Assembly (NCBI GenBank): GCA_025774805.1 | Contig: JALGZR010000008.1 | Span: 22,604-86,603, forward strand | Reading direction: 5' to 3' | From: a bacterium | GTDB taxonomy: Bacteria > ARS69 | Length of the DNA: 64,000 bases | Shown here: positions 57,139 to 64,000 of the stretch, piece after piece | Layout: every line of letters begins with the position of its first letter | How positions within the stretch are numbered: position 1 is the stretch's first letter | Translations under genes and position numbers: made by a program | The notes under the pieces: generated by a model | What the model was told of the DNA's origin: nothing | Database searches by the model: none | What the model saw: the letters and a program-made list of their open reading frames with translations, nothing else

Positions 57139-57877
57139 GAACGGGAGGGGGACGGCGGTTCTCGATGCCGAGGCGCTCCGGCGGGACTTCGTCTCCGGGG
57201 AGGAGACGCTCGAGGTCCTCCGGGGGGTCGACCTGCGGATCGAGGCCGGGGCGTTTCTCGCCGTCGTCGGGCCCTCCGGCTCGGGCAAGAGCACACTGCT
57301 CCACTGCCTGGGCGGTCTCGATCGTCCGACCGCCGGGTCGGTGCGGCTGCGAGAGACCGATCTGGCGACCCTCGGCGACGGCGCGCTGGCGCGCCTTCGC
57401 AATCGGGAGGTCGGGTTCGTGTTCCAGTTCCACCATCTGTTTCCCGACTTCACCGCCCGCGAGAACGTGATGCTCCCGCGACTGATCGCGGGGGAGTCCC
57501 GCGTCGAGGCGGAGGAACGGGCCCGGAGGCTCCTCACCGAGGTCGGTCTGGGGGGTCGGCTCGATCACGCGCCGGGAGAGCTCTCCGGAGGGGAGCAACA
57601 GCGGGTGGCGGTGGCACGCGCTCTCGTGAACGAGCCGTCGGTCGTCTTGGCCGACGAGCCGTCGGGAAACCTGGACCTGGCGTCGAGCCGCGCGCTGCAC
57701 GACCTGCTCGCGGAGCTTCGCGAGCGGAGCGGGGTGGCGATCCTGATCGCGACGCACGATCCCGTGCTCGCCCGCCGGGCGGACCGCGTGCTCGCGATGC
57801 GCGAGGGTCGGCTCGAGGCGGTGACGAGCGACGATCCGATGGAGTGGGTCACGTCCCCCGGGGAGGGGATCGCATGA
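57131..57877 (+). CDS. lolD: Lipoprotein-releasing ABC transporter ATPase LolD
   Basis: The 248-residue ATPase has Walker A 'GPSGSGKSTLLHCLGGLD', Q-loop 'VGFVFQFHHLFPDFTARENVMLP' (typical of the LolD/MacB group), signature 'LSGGEQQRVAVARAL', Walker B 'VVLADEPSGNLD' and His switch 'LIATHDPVLA'. It powers the LolC-type permease encoded just upstream (8-nt overlap). The end overlaps mcsA by 4 nt, coupling lipoprotein export genes to the arginine-kinase operon. Confidence 0.94.
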   Translation: MNENGRGTAVLDAEALRRDFVSGEETLEVLRGVDLRIEAGAFLAVVGPSGSGKSTLLHCLGGLDRPTAGSVRLRETDLATLGDGALARLRNREVGFVFQFHHLFPDFTARENVMLPRLIAGESRVEAEERARRLLTEVGLGGRLDHAPGELSGGEQQRVAVARALVNEPSVVLADEPSGNLDLASSRALHDLLAELRERSGVAILIATHDPVLARRADRVLAMREGRLEAVTSDDPMEWVTSPGEGIA

Positions 57878-58473
57878 AGTGCGAGCGCTGCGGAGAGAAC
57901 CCGGCCGAGATCGATTACACCGAGTACCGCGAGGGGCGTGCCTCGAAGCTCAAGATCTGCTCCGAGTGCGCCCGCAAGCTCGGCTTCGAAGAGGAGTCGG
58001 CTCTCCCGGAAGACGCGCCCGCGGGGGAGCCGCCGCCGGGTCCCGAGACGTCAGGGTCCTCGCCGCCCTCGCCGCCGAAGATCGTGGCCGCCACGGTGAA
58101 GGTCGTCGGGGTCCTCGGTGGCGGGGGGACCGCGTCCGGGGCGAAGCCGGAGAGCGAGGCGTTCGGACACCGGACCTGCCCGGGCTGCGGGCTCACCGCC
58201 GCGGAGCTGAAGGCGCAGTCCCTGTTCGGCTGCCCGAGGTGCTACGAGACGTTCGCCGAGGCGCTCGATCCCCTGCTCAAGAGAGTCCACGGAGCCACGA
58301 CCCACCGCGGGCGGCTGCCCGGCGGTGCCGTCGCGGACGCGGCGGACCCGGACGAGCTGCGTCGCGACCTGCGCGAAGCGCTGTCGCGCGAGGACTACGA
58401 AACGGCGGCCCGCATTCGGGATCGGCTTCGCCAGGCGGGAGAGCCGTTCGAGCCCGAGGGAGAAACGGAGTGA
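57874..58473 (+). CDS. mcsA: McsA, zinc-binding activator of the McsB arginine kinase
   Basis: This 199-residue protein has four CxxC pairs: 'CERC' and 'CSEC' in the first 30 residues, and 'CPGC' and 'CPRC' near residues 105-125. A C-terminal UVR motif ('LREALSREDYETAARIRDRLRQ') follows. This is the McsA architecture known from Firmicutes, where it activates McsB and the CtsR pathway. The middle 50 residues are Pro/Gly-rich. ATG 57874 with GGGGAGGGG upstream is preferred over an in-frame ATG at 57844. It lies directly before mcsB. Confidence 0.92.
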   Translation: MKCERCGENPAEIDYTEYREGRASKLKICSECARKLGFEEESALPEDAPAGEPPPGPETSGSSPPSPPKIVAATVKVVGVLGGGGTASGAKPESEAFGHRTCPGCGLTAAELKAQSLFGCPRCYETFAEALDPLLKRVHGATTHRGRLPGGAVADAADPDELRRDLREALSREDYETAARIRDRLRQAGEPFEPEGETE

Positions 58474-59546
58474 ACCTCGACGCGCTCGCCAAGAGCACCG
58501 CCGGTTGGCTCGAGCCCACGGGCCCCGAGGCCGCGGTCGTGCTCTCCAGCCGGGTCCGGCTGGCCCGCAACCTTCGGGGGATTCCCTTTCCCCATCGGGC
58601 GACGGACGAGTCGCGGCGAATCACCTTCGATCGGGTGACCCAATCGGCCCTCGAGACGGGGCTTCTGACCCAGGGCGCGGTCTGGGACTTCGGCGAGCTG
58701 CCGGAGGAGGACCGGCGCCTGTTCGTGGAGCGGCATCTGGCGAGCACGCGCCTTCTGGAGGGCCGGGGACCCCGCGGTGTCGTGACGAGCGTGGGCGAGA
58801 CGCTCGGGCTCCAGGTGAACGAGGAGGATCACGTAAGGATCCAGGCCATGGTCTCGGGGTTGAACCTCCCACAGGCCCTGAAGGAGGCCGTCGATCTGGA
58901 CCGGGCCCTGGAGACGCGCCTCGACTACGCGACCCTTCCGGAGAGGGGGTACCTGACCGCCTGCCCCACGAACGTGGGGACCGGACTGCGAGCCTCGGTT
59001 TTGATCCACCTGCCCGCACTCGTGCTGGCCGGTGAGGTGAAGAAGGTCCACCGCGCCGTCAGCGAGATGGGAATGGCGGTGCGGGGATGGTCCGGGGAGG
59101 GCTCCGCGGCGCTGGGGGACTACCACCAGCTCTCGAATCAGCGCACTTTGGGCAAGACGGAAGAGGAGTCCGTCCTGGGGCTCGATCGGGTGGTCCGCCG
59201 GGTGCTCGAGCTGGAGCTGGAGGCGCGCCGTAAGCTCCGGGAGGATCGCTTTCGGCGTCGCCGCCTGGAGGATCGAATCCATCGCTCGCACGGTGTCTTG
59301 ACGCACGCGCGACTTCTCACGATCGAGATGGTGATGACGTGCGTGTCCGACCTGCGACTCGGTCGATGGATGGGGATCGTCGAGGACTTCTCGGAGTCGT
59401 TCCTGGGCCGCATCTCGCTGTTTTCCCAGTCGGCTCATCTCGCGCGCTCGGGCGGTGGAGAGATGGACGAAGAGGAAGAACGGTGGCGCCGGGCCGAGTG
59501 GATTCGCGCCATGATGCGGTCGGAGGGGAGCCGGAGCGCGGGCTGA
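58470..59546 (+). CDS. mcsB: Protein-arginine kinase McsB
   Basis: This 358-residue phosphagen-kinase-fold enzyme phosphorylates arginines to mark proteins for ClpCP. Key features are 'VVLSSRVRLARNLRGIPFP' (ATP/Arg binding), 'GVVTSVGETLGLQVNEEDHVRIQAM', the active-site segment 'LTACPTNVGTGLRASVLIHLP' with Cys165, and 'YHQLSNQRTLGKTEEE'. The C-terminal helical domain has 'RSHGVLTHARLLT'. The N-terminus lacks the guanidino-kinase Nterm of eukaryotic enzymes, as in McsB. GTG overlaps mcsA. CtsR, the usual regulator, is not present in this window. Confidence 0.95.
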   Translation: MNLDALAKSTAGWLEPTGPEAAVVLSSRVRLARNLRGIPFPHRATDESRRITFDRVTQSALETGLLTQGAVWDFGELPEEDRRLFVERHLASTRLLEGRGPRGVVTSVGETLGLQVNEEDHVRIQAMVSGLNLPQALKEAVDLDRALETRLDYATLPERGYLTACPTNVGTGLRASVLIHLPALVLAGEVKKVHRAVSEMGMAVRGWSGEGSAALGDYHQLSNQRTLGKTEEESVLGLDRVVRRVLELELEARRKLREDRFRRRRLEDRIHRSHGVLTHARLLTIEMVMTCVSDLRLGRWMGIVEDFSESFLGRISLFSQSAHLARSGGGEMDEEEERWRRAEWIRAMMRSEGSRSAG

Positions 59547-59708
59547 GAACGGCGGTCCCGGAGCGCGTCTTCAAGGTGTTCCCGGGTCTGGACGATGAAT
59601 CCCTCAGGCGGGAGCTGTGTCCAACCAATGAGCAACCGACCCTCCGGACGCGGACTGCCGGTTCTTCTTTGAGCGAAAGGCGGGTTTCGAGGGCGAAATG
59701 GGTGTTTC

Positions 59709-59717
59709 TGGTATAAT
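59709..59717 (+). promoter_or_regulatory. Extended -10 promoter upstream of clpC
   Basis: TGG-TATAAT (TG at 59709-59710, TATAAT at 59712-59717) is a perfect extended -10; no convincing -35 stands 17 nt upstream. It lies 43 nt before the clpC ATG in the 214-nt mcsB-clpC gap. clpC can thus be transcribed apart from mcsAB. No CIRCE or CtsR heptad operator was recognised. Confidence 0.6.
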
Positions 59718-59760
59718 CGCGCCGTACCCAGATGTCCGGGAGGACGGGAGGTAAGAACGC

Positions 59761-62262
59761 ATGCAGGACCGCTTCACGGAGCGCGTGAGAAAGGTGATGT
59801 ACCTCGCCCGGGAGGAAGCGGGTCGCCTTCACCACGACTACATCGGAACGGAGCACCTCCTGCTCGGGATCATCCGGGAGGGGGAGGGGATCGCTGCGAC
59901 GGTTCTCAACAATCTCGGGCTGGATCTGGATACGATCCGGCAGTCCATCGAGAACATGGTCCCGACGTCGGGGGGAACGCTGACGATCGGCGAGATTCCG
60001 TTCACGCCTCGGGCCAAGCGCGTTCTCGAGCTCTCGGTCGAGGAGGCCCGCCTCTTCGGACACAACTACGTGGGGACGGAACACCTGCTGCTCGGCCTGA
60101 TTCGTGAGGGCGAGGGGGTGGCGGCCCGCGTGCTCATGGAGCTCGGCGCCGACCGGAAACGCGTGCGCGAAGAGACGCTGAAGCTGCTCGGCGGCAGCGC
60201 CCAGGGGACCGCCAAGCAGGCGGAGAAGAAGAGCGAGACCCCCGCGCTCGATCAGTTCGGCCGGGATCTCACCCACCTGGCGGTCGAGGGGAGCCTCGAC
60301 CCGGTGATCGGTCGGGAGGATGAGATCGAGCGCGTCATTCAGGTTCTCTGCCGGCGCAAGAAGAACAACCCGGTCCTCATCGGAGAGCCGGGCGTGGGCA
60401 AGACGGCGCTCGTGGAGGGGCTGGCCCAGCGGATCGTCGAGAACAAGGCCCCGGAGCCTCTGAAGGACAAGCGCCTGCTCACGCTGGATCTCGCCTCGGT
60501 GGTGGCGGGAACCAAGTACCGCGGGCAGTTCGAGGAACGCCTCAAGGCGGTGATGAACGAGATCCGCGATTCCGACAACGTCATCATCTTCATCGACGAG
60601 CTCCACACGATCGTCGGAGCGGGCGGCGCGGAGGGCGCGATCGACGCGTCCAACATGCTCAAGCCGGCCCTGGCGCGCGGGGAGCTCCAGTGCATCGGCG
60701 CCACCACGCTGGACGAGTACCGCAAGTACATCGAGAAGGACGGGGCCCTGGAGCGTCGGTTCCAGCCCATCACCGTCGATCCCCCGACCGTCGAAGAGAC
60801 GATCGACATCATCCGGGGGCTGCGCGACAAGTACGAGGCGCACCACGGCGTCAAGATCACCGACGAGGCGATCGAGCTGGCGACGAAGCTCTCCGAGCGC
60901 TACATCTCCGACCGCTTCCTTCCCGACAAGGCCATCGACGTGATCGACGAGGCGGGCTCGCGGGCCCGGCTCTCCGTCTCCGCGATCCCCTCCGAGATCC
61001 GGGAGCTCGAGAAGGAGCTCGAGCAGATCACGAAGGAGAAGGAGTCGGCCATTCAGTCCCAGGAGTTCGAGAAGGCGGCTCAGTTTCGGGACACCGAGAA
61101 GAACCTCCGGCGGAAGCTGCGCGAGATCCACAAGAACTGGCGGGAGTCCAAGGAGGAGATCAAGGCCATCGTCGACGGCGAGTCGGTGGCGACGGTGATC
61201 AGCATGATGGTCGGCATCCCGGTGGTCCGGATCGAAGAGGAGGAGTCCCAGAAGCTCCTCCGGATGGAGGACGAGCTCCGGAAGCGGGTCGTCGGACAGG
61301 AGCCTGCGCTCAACGTCGTCTCGAAGGCGATCCGGCGGAGCCGGGCGGGACTGAAGGATCCGGCCCGTCCGATCGGCTCGTTCATCTTCCTCGGTCCGAC
61401 GGGGGTGGGGAAGACCGAGCTCGCGCGGACGCTCGCGGAGTTCCTCTTCGAGGACGAGAGCGCCCTCATCCGCGTCGACATGTCCGAGTACATGGAGAAG
61501 TTCGCCGTGTCGCGGCTCGTCGGGGCGCCTCCCGGCTACGTCGGATACGAGGAGGGCGGTCAGCTCACCGAGAAGGTGCGGCGCAAGCCTTACAGCGTCG
61601 TTCTGCTCGACGAGATCGAGAAAGCGCACCCGGACGTGTTCAACATCCTCCTCCAGGTTCTCGACGACGGGCAGCTCACCGACAGCTATGGGCGGCGGGT
61701 CGACTTCAAGAACTGCGTGCTCATCATGACGTCCAACATCGGAGCCCGGAAGGTGAAGTCGGGGGCCGTCATGGGGTTCGGCGCGGCGGACGACGAGGAA
61801 CAAAATCGCAAGCGCCTCCAGTCGAAGTTCATGGAAGAGGTGAAGAAGACGTTCAATCCGGAGTTCCTCGGTCGGGTGGACGAGATCCTGATCTTCGACC
61901 CGCTGGGACGCGAGGAGATCCACCAGATCGTCGACATCCTGATGGCCCGCTCCATGGAGCGCCTCGCGGAGCAGAACCTGAAGATCAAGACGACCGAGAG
62001 GGCCAAGAAGTTCCTCATCGAGAAAGGCTTCGATCCGGCGGCCGGAGCGCGCCCCCTGCGGCGCACGATCCAGCGCATGGTCGAGGATCCCCTCTCCGAC
62101 GAGATGCTGAAGGGCTCCTTCAAGGACGGGGACACGATCAAGATCGACCACAAGGCGGGGGCGGAGGAGCTGTCCTTCGAGAAGGTGACCACCCGCCGCC
62201 GCCGGACCGCCGCGGCGGAGTCGAAGAGCGCGAGCGGCGACAAGATCGAGACCAAGGGCTGA
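59761..62262 (+). CDS. clpC: ATP-dependent Clp protease ATPase subunit ClpC
   Basis: This 833-residue Hsp100 unfoldase has an N-terminal double Clp repeat ('[19 protein letters not shown]' and '[19 protein letters not shown]'). D1 follows with Walker A '[16 protein letters not shown]' and '[22 protein letters not shown]'. The short ClpC-type middle domain contains a UVR motif ('[21 protein letters not shown]'), and D2 has '[18 protein letters not shown]' and '[21 protein letters not shown]'. The UVR motif and short middle helix distinguish ClpC from ClpB. GGGAGG precedes ATG 59761. It probably degrades McsB-marked proteins with ClpP encoded elsewhere. Confidence 0.97.
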   Translation: MQDRFTERVRKVMYLAREEAGRLHHDYIGTEHLLLGIIREGEGIAATVLNNLGLDLDTIRQSIENMVPTSGGTLTIGEIPFTPRAKRVLELSVEEARLFGHNYVGTEHLLLGLIREGEGVAARVLMELGADRKRVREETLKLLGGSAQGTAKQAEKKSETPALDQFGRDLTHLAVEGSLDPVIGREDEIERVIQVLCRRKKNNPVLIGEPGVGKTALVEGLAQRIVENKAPEPLKDKRLLTLDLASVVAGTKYRGQFEERLKAVMNEIRDSDNVIIFIDELHTIVGAGGAEGAIDASNMLKPALARGELQCIGATTLDEYRKYIEKDGALERRFQPITVDPPTVEETIDIIRGLRDKYEAHHGVKITDEAIELATKLSERYISDRFLPDKAIDVIDEAGSRARLSVSAIPSEIRELEKELEQITKEKESAIQSQEFEKAAQFRDTEKNLRRKLREIHKNWRESKEEIKAIVDGESVATVISMMVGIPVVRIEEEESQKLLRMEDELRKRVVGQEPALNVVSKAIRRSRAGLKDPARPIGSFIFLGPTGVGKTELARTLAEFLFEDESALIRVDMSEYMEKFAVSRLVGAPPGYVGYEEGGQLTEKVRRKPYSVVLLDEIEKAHPDVFNILLQVLDDGQLTDSYGRRVDFKNCVLIMTSNIGARKVKSGAVMGFGAADDEEQNRKRLQSKFMEEVKKTFNPEFLGRVDEILIFDPLGREEIHQIVDILMARSMERLAEQNLKIKTTERAKKFLIEKGFDPAAGARPLRRTIQRMVEDPLSDEMLKGSFKDGDTIKIDHKAGAEELSFEKVTTRRRRTAAAESKSASGDKIETKG

Positions 62263-62274
62263 TCGAGGCCCGAC

Positions 62275-62301
62275 GCGCTCCGGGACCTCCGGACGGAGCG
62301 C
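62275..62301 (+). terminator. Hairpin downstream of clpC (first)
   Basis: GCGCTCCG (62275-62282) pairs perfectly with CGGAGCGC (62294-62301), with an 11-nt loop. It begins 13 nt after the clpC stop. Confidence 0.45.
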
Positions 62302-62331
62302 TCCCGATCGGCCGGTCTCGGGAACCGGAAG

Positions 62332-62361
62332 ACCGGGTCGGGGTTCCATCCCCGGCCCGGT
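62332..62361 (+). terminator. Hairpin downstream of clpC (second, stronger)
   Basis: ACCGGGTCGGGG (62332-62343) pairs with CCCCGGCCCGGT (62350-62361) through 12 positions with one G-U pair, loop TTCCAT. TCTCGT follows instead of a T-run. Probable terminator of the clpC transcript. Confidence 0.55.
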
Positions 62362-62437
62362 TCTCGTAGAGCCCCGGACCGCCCCCTCCGCCAATCGCTT
62401 ACCCGGTTTTTTGTCGCGGGCCCTCGGGGCCGGTGCT

Positions 62438-62515
62438 AGCCTGCATCCCTTGTCGACCTCGTCACGAGGCCGTGGATCGTCGTGCCGCGGCAAGAACCGG
62501 CGAGCGGTGCAGGCC
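62438..62515. repeat. 78-nt imperfect palindrome upstream of bamA
   Basis: It begins AGCCTGCAT and ends TGCAGGCC with inverted 7- to 8-nt tips. Reverse-complemented, it aligns over its full length with the 79-nt element at 36327-36405, including an identical TCGTCACGAGG block. It lies between the clpC hairpins and bamA, 37 nt before the bamA ATG. The T at 62437 completes TAG, as in the other copies. Confidence 0.75.
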
Positions 62516-62551
62516 CGTCTCTCCGGTCGACCGAACGGCGGAGTGCAGATC

Positions 62552-64000
62552 ATGCCGACCATCCTGGACCGCCCGTGGCCCGGCGGAACCCTGTTCGCCC
62601 TCCTCGCCTCGATCCTCGCCGTGACGGCCCTTTCCCCCGGTGCGGCCGAGGGCCAGACCTCCGGGACGATCGCGGAGGTCCGCGTCGCGGGGAACGCGCG
62701 CGCCGACGAGACGTTGATCTTCGAAACTCTCGGGGTGAAGCGGGGCGACCCGTACCGGATCGAGGAGGTTCGAAGGGGTATCCGCAATCTCTACCGACTC
62801 GGCCTCTTTCGGGACATCCGAGTGACCGGGGAGCCCACCGAGGACGGACTCGTGTTGATCGTGACCGTTCAGGAGAACCCCACCCTCCTCCGGATCCGGT
62901 ACGACGGCGCCGACAAGCTCGACACCGACGACTTCGAGGAGGTCGTGCAGCTCGTCCCGGGGCAGACGGTGACGCGTCGGGCGGTGGATCAGGCTCGGCG
63001 CGACATTCTCGATCTCTACCGGGAGAAGGGGTACCTCCTGGCCGAGGTGGATCCGGAGCTCCGGGGGGACCGACGGGCCGATCTGACCTTCCGGATCCGC
63101 GAGGGCAAGAAGGTCCAGGTGAAGAGAATCGAGTTCACCGGCAATCGCGCCGTCTCCTCCGACGACCTCCGGGACGCCCTGGAGACGAAGGAGGACCGGT
63201 GGTGGCGCGGGGGCGACTTCAAGGAGGACGTCTTCGAGCAGGACCGCGAGCGGCTGGTCGCCCGAATGGGGCGCGAGGGCTACGTCGACGCCCGGGTGGT
63301 CGGGGTGAAGAAGACGTTCAGCGACAACCGGGAGGAGCTCTACCTCGAAATCGAGGTCGAGGAGGGGCCGCTCTACACGATGGGCTCCGTCGCCCTGAAC
63401 CACGGCGGGGTCCTCCCGGAGCGGAAGCTGCGGTCGTCCATCCTGATGCTCGAGGGGGAACCGTTCGACACCGGGCTGTTCGAGGAGTCGACGGCCAACC
63501 TCTACTCGCAGTTGCACGAGGAAGGGTACATCTACTGCCAGATCGACGTGCGAAAGAGCCCGCGGGAGGATCGCGTGATCGACGTCGAGTACGTGATCGA
63601 CGAACGGCAGCCGGCCCGCATCAACCGGATCCTGATCGCCGGGAACACCCGGACGAAAGACAAGGTGATCCGGCGCGAGCTCCGGGCGGCGCCGGGAGAC
63701 CTCTTCAAGCGCTCCCGCGTGATTCGGAGCCAGCGTGAGGTTTTCCAACTCGGCTTTTTCAACGACATCCAGCTCGACAGCCGAACCGCCGACCGGAAGA
63801 CCGGGGCCATCGACCTCATTCTCGACGTGGAGGAGCGTCAGACCGGCACCGCGAGCCTCGGGGCCGGCCTGAACTCTCAGGCGGGGCTCACCGGCTTCCT
63901 TCAGCTCTCCCAGAGCAACTTCCTGGGGAACGGCCAGGTCATCGGCCTCCGGGCGGAGTTCGGGGACTTCCGGGAGTACGAGCTCTCGTTCACCGAACCC
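62552..64000 (+). CDS. bamA: Outer membrane protein assembly factor BamA, N-terminal part, cut by right edge
   Basis: 483 codons remain open to the window end. A signal peptide (hydrophobic core about residues 13-30, likely cleavage before 'QTSG') is followed by tandem POTRA domains: 'IAEVRVAGNARADETLIFETLGVKRGDPY', 'LLRIRYDGADKLDTDDF', 'VKRIEFTGNRAVSSDDLRDAL' region, and 'INRILIAGNTRTKDKVIRREL' as the last. The sequence then enters the beta-barrel ('GTASLGAGLNSQAGLTGFLQLSQSNFLG'). ATG 62552 has GGCGGAG about 8 nt upstream. BamA inserts outer-membrane proteins, confirming a diderm cell. Omp85 paralogues such as TamA are less likely given the number of POTRAs. Confidence 0.95.
   Translation, partial: MPTILDRPWPGGTLFALLASILAVTALSPGAAEGQTSGTIAEVRVAGNARADETLIFETLGVKRGDPYRIEEVRRGIRNLYRLGLFRDIRVTGEPTEDGLVLIVTVQENPTLLRIRYDGADKLDTDDFEEVVQLVPGQTVTRRAVDQARRDILDLYREKGYLLAEVDPELRGDRRADLTFRIREGKKVQVKRIEFTGNRAVSSDDLRDALETKEDRWWRGGDFKEDVFEQDRERLVARMGREGYVDARVVGVKKTFSDNREELYLEIEVEEGPLYTMGSVALNHGGVLPERKLRSSILMLEGEPFDTGLFEESTANLYSQLHEEGYIYCQIDVRKSPREDRVIDVEYVIDERQPARINRILIAGNTRTKDKVIRRELRAAPGDLFKRSRVIRSQREVFQLGFFNDIQLDSRTADRKTGAIDLILDVEERQTGTASLGAGLNSQAGLTGFLQLSQSNFLGNGQVIGLRAEFGDFREYELSFTEP

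Noticed and set aside
59547-59760. CIRCE or CtsR operator upstream of clpC
   Set aside because: No TTAGCACTC-type inverted repeat and no tandem heptad resembling a CtsR box was found in the 214-nt gap.
62411-62442. bamA promoter TTGTCG ... TAGCCT
   Set aside because: The spacer would be 20 nt, and the TAGCCT belongs to the end of the repeat at 62438-62515.

Overview
The window is about 64 kb of very GC-rich, densely packed bacterial chromosome (roughly two thirds G+C or more by eye). It consists almost entirely of housekeeping genes on the plus strand, with one minus-strand gene (aceE). The organism is a diderm: it has bamA, a LolC/LolD lipoprotein exporter, several lipoprotein signals and a PilT-type motor ATPase. 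Gene content such as DUF4837, McsA/McsB/ClpC, homodimeric AceE and ComB, together with the base composition, suggests a little-studied lineage near the FCB superphylum or an Eisenbacteria-like candidate phylum. That placement is inference; no rRNA gene is present.

Layout. 3-9018: murJ (cut by the edge), uvrC, ogt, xerC/D, then scpA-scpB-rluB-aroA-cmk, mostly joined by short stop/start overlaps. 9172-13219: plsC, rpsA, tRNA-Val, infC (non-ATG start) and rplT. 13227-21592: pheS-pheT, a ZapB-like coiled coil, zapA, ymdB, folD, xseA-xseB and a prenyl synthase. 21600-27942: a DUF212 membrane protein, a 180-nt palindrome, dxs, recN, pgsA and a sulfatase-fold lipoprotein. 28006-30690 (minus): aceE. 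30884-36328: tRNA-Arg, a peptide-type ABC binding protein with two permeases, and a large TPR protein. 36517-40396: ECF sigma factor, zinc anti-sigma factor, a trypsin-fold PDZ protein that seems to have lost its catalytic histidine, and a DUF4837 lipoprotein. 40393-47110: aroB, a small TPR protein, aroQ, efp, accB, pilT, accC (C-terminus frameshifted) and comB. 47227-57877: ftsK, polA, coaE, prfB (programmed +1 frameshift), lysS, lolC and lolD. 57874-62262: mcsA, mcsB and clpC. 62552-64000: bamA, open at the right edge.

The genes form functional blocks: chromosome and cell-division maintenance (xerC/D, scpAB, zapA, ftsK), repair (uvrC, ogt, recN, polA, xseAB), translation (rpsA, infC, rplT, pheST, efp, prfB, lysS, two tRNAs), shikimate steps (aroA, aroB, aroQ), isoprenoid precursors (dxs plus prenyl synthase), fatty-acid initiation (accB, accC), envelope biogenesis (murJ, lolCD, bamA) and protein quality control (mcsAB-clpC).

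The least expected material lies between the genes. A family of imperfect palindromes starting TAGCC (about 22047, 27964, 36327 and 62438) supplies the TAG stop codon of the adjoining gene in three of four cases. Several predicted promoters (TTGAC, 17 nt, TAGNNT) have a -35 box built around the TGA stop of the preceding gene. No CRISPR array, phage, insertion sequence or biosynthetic cluster was seen.
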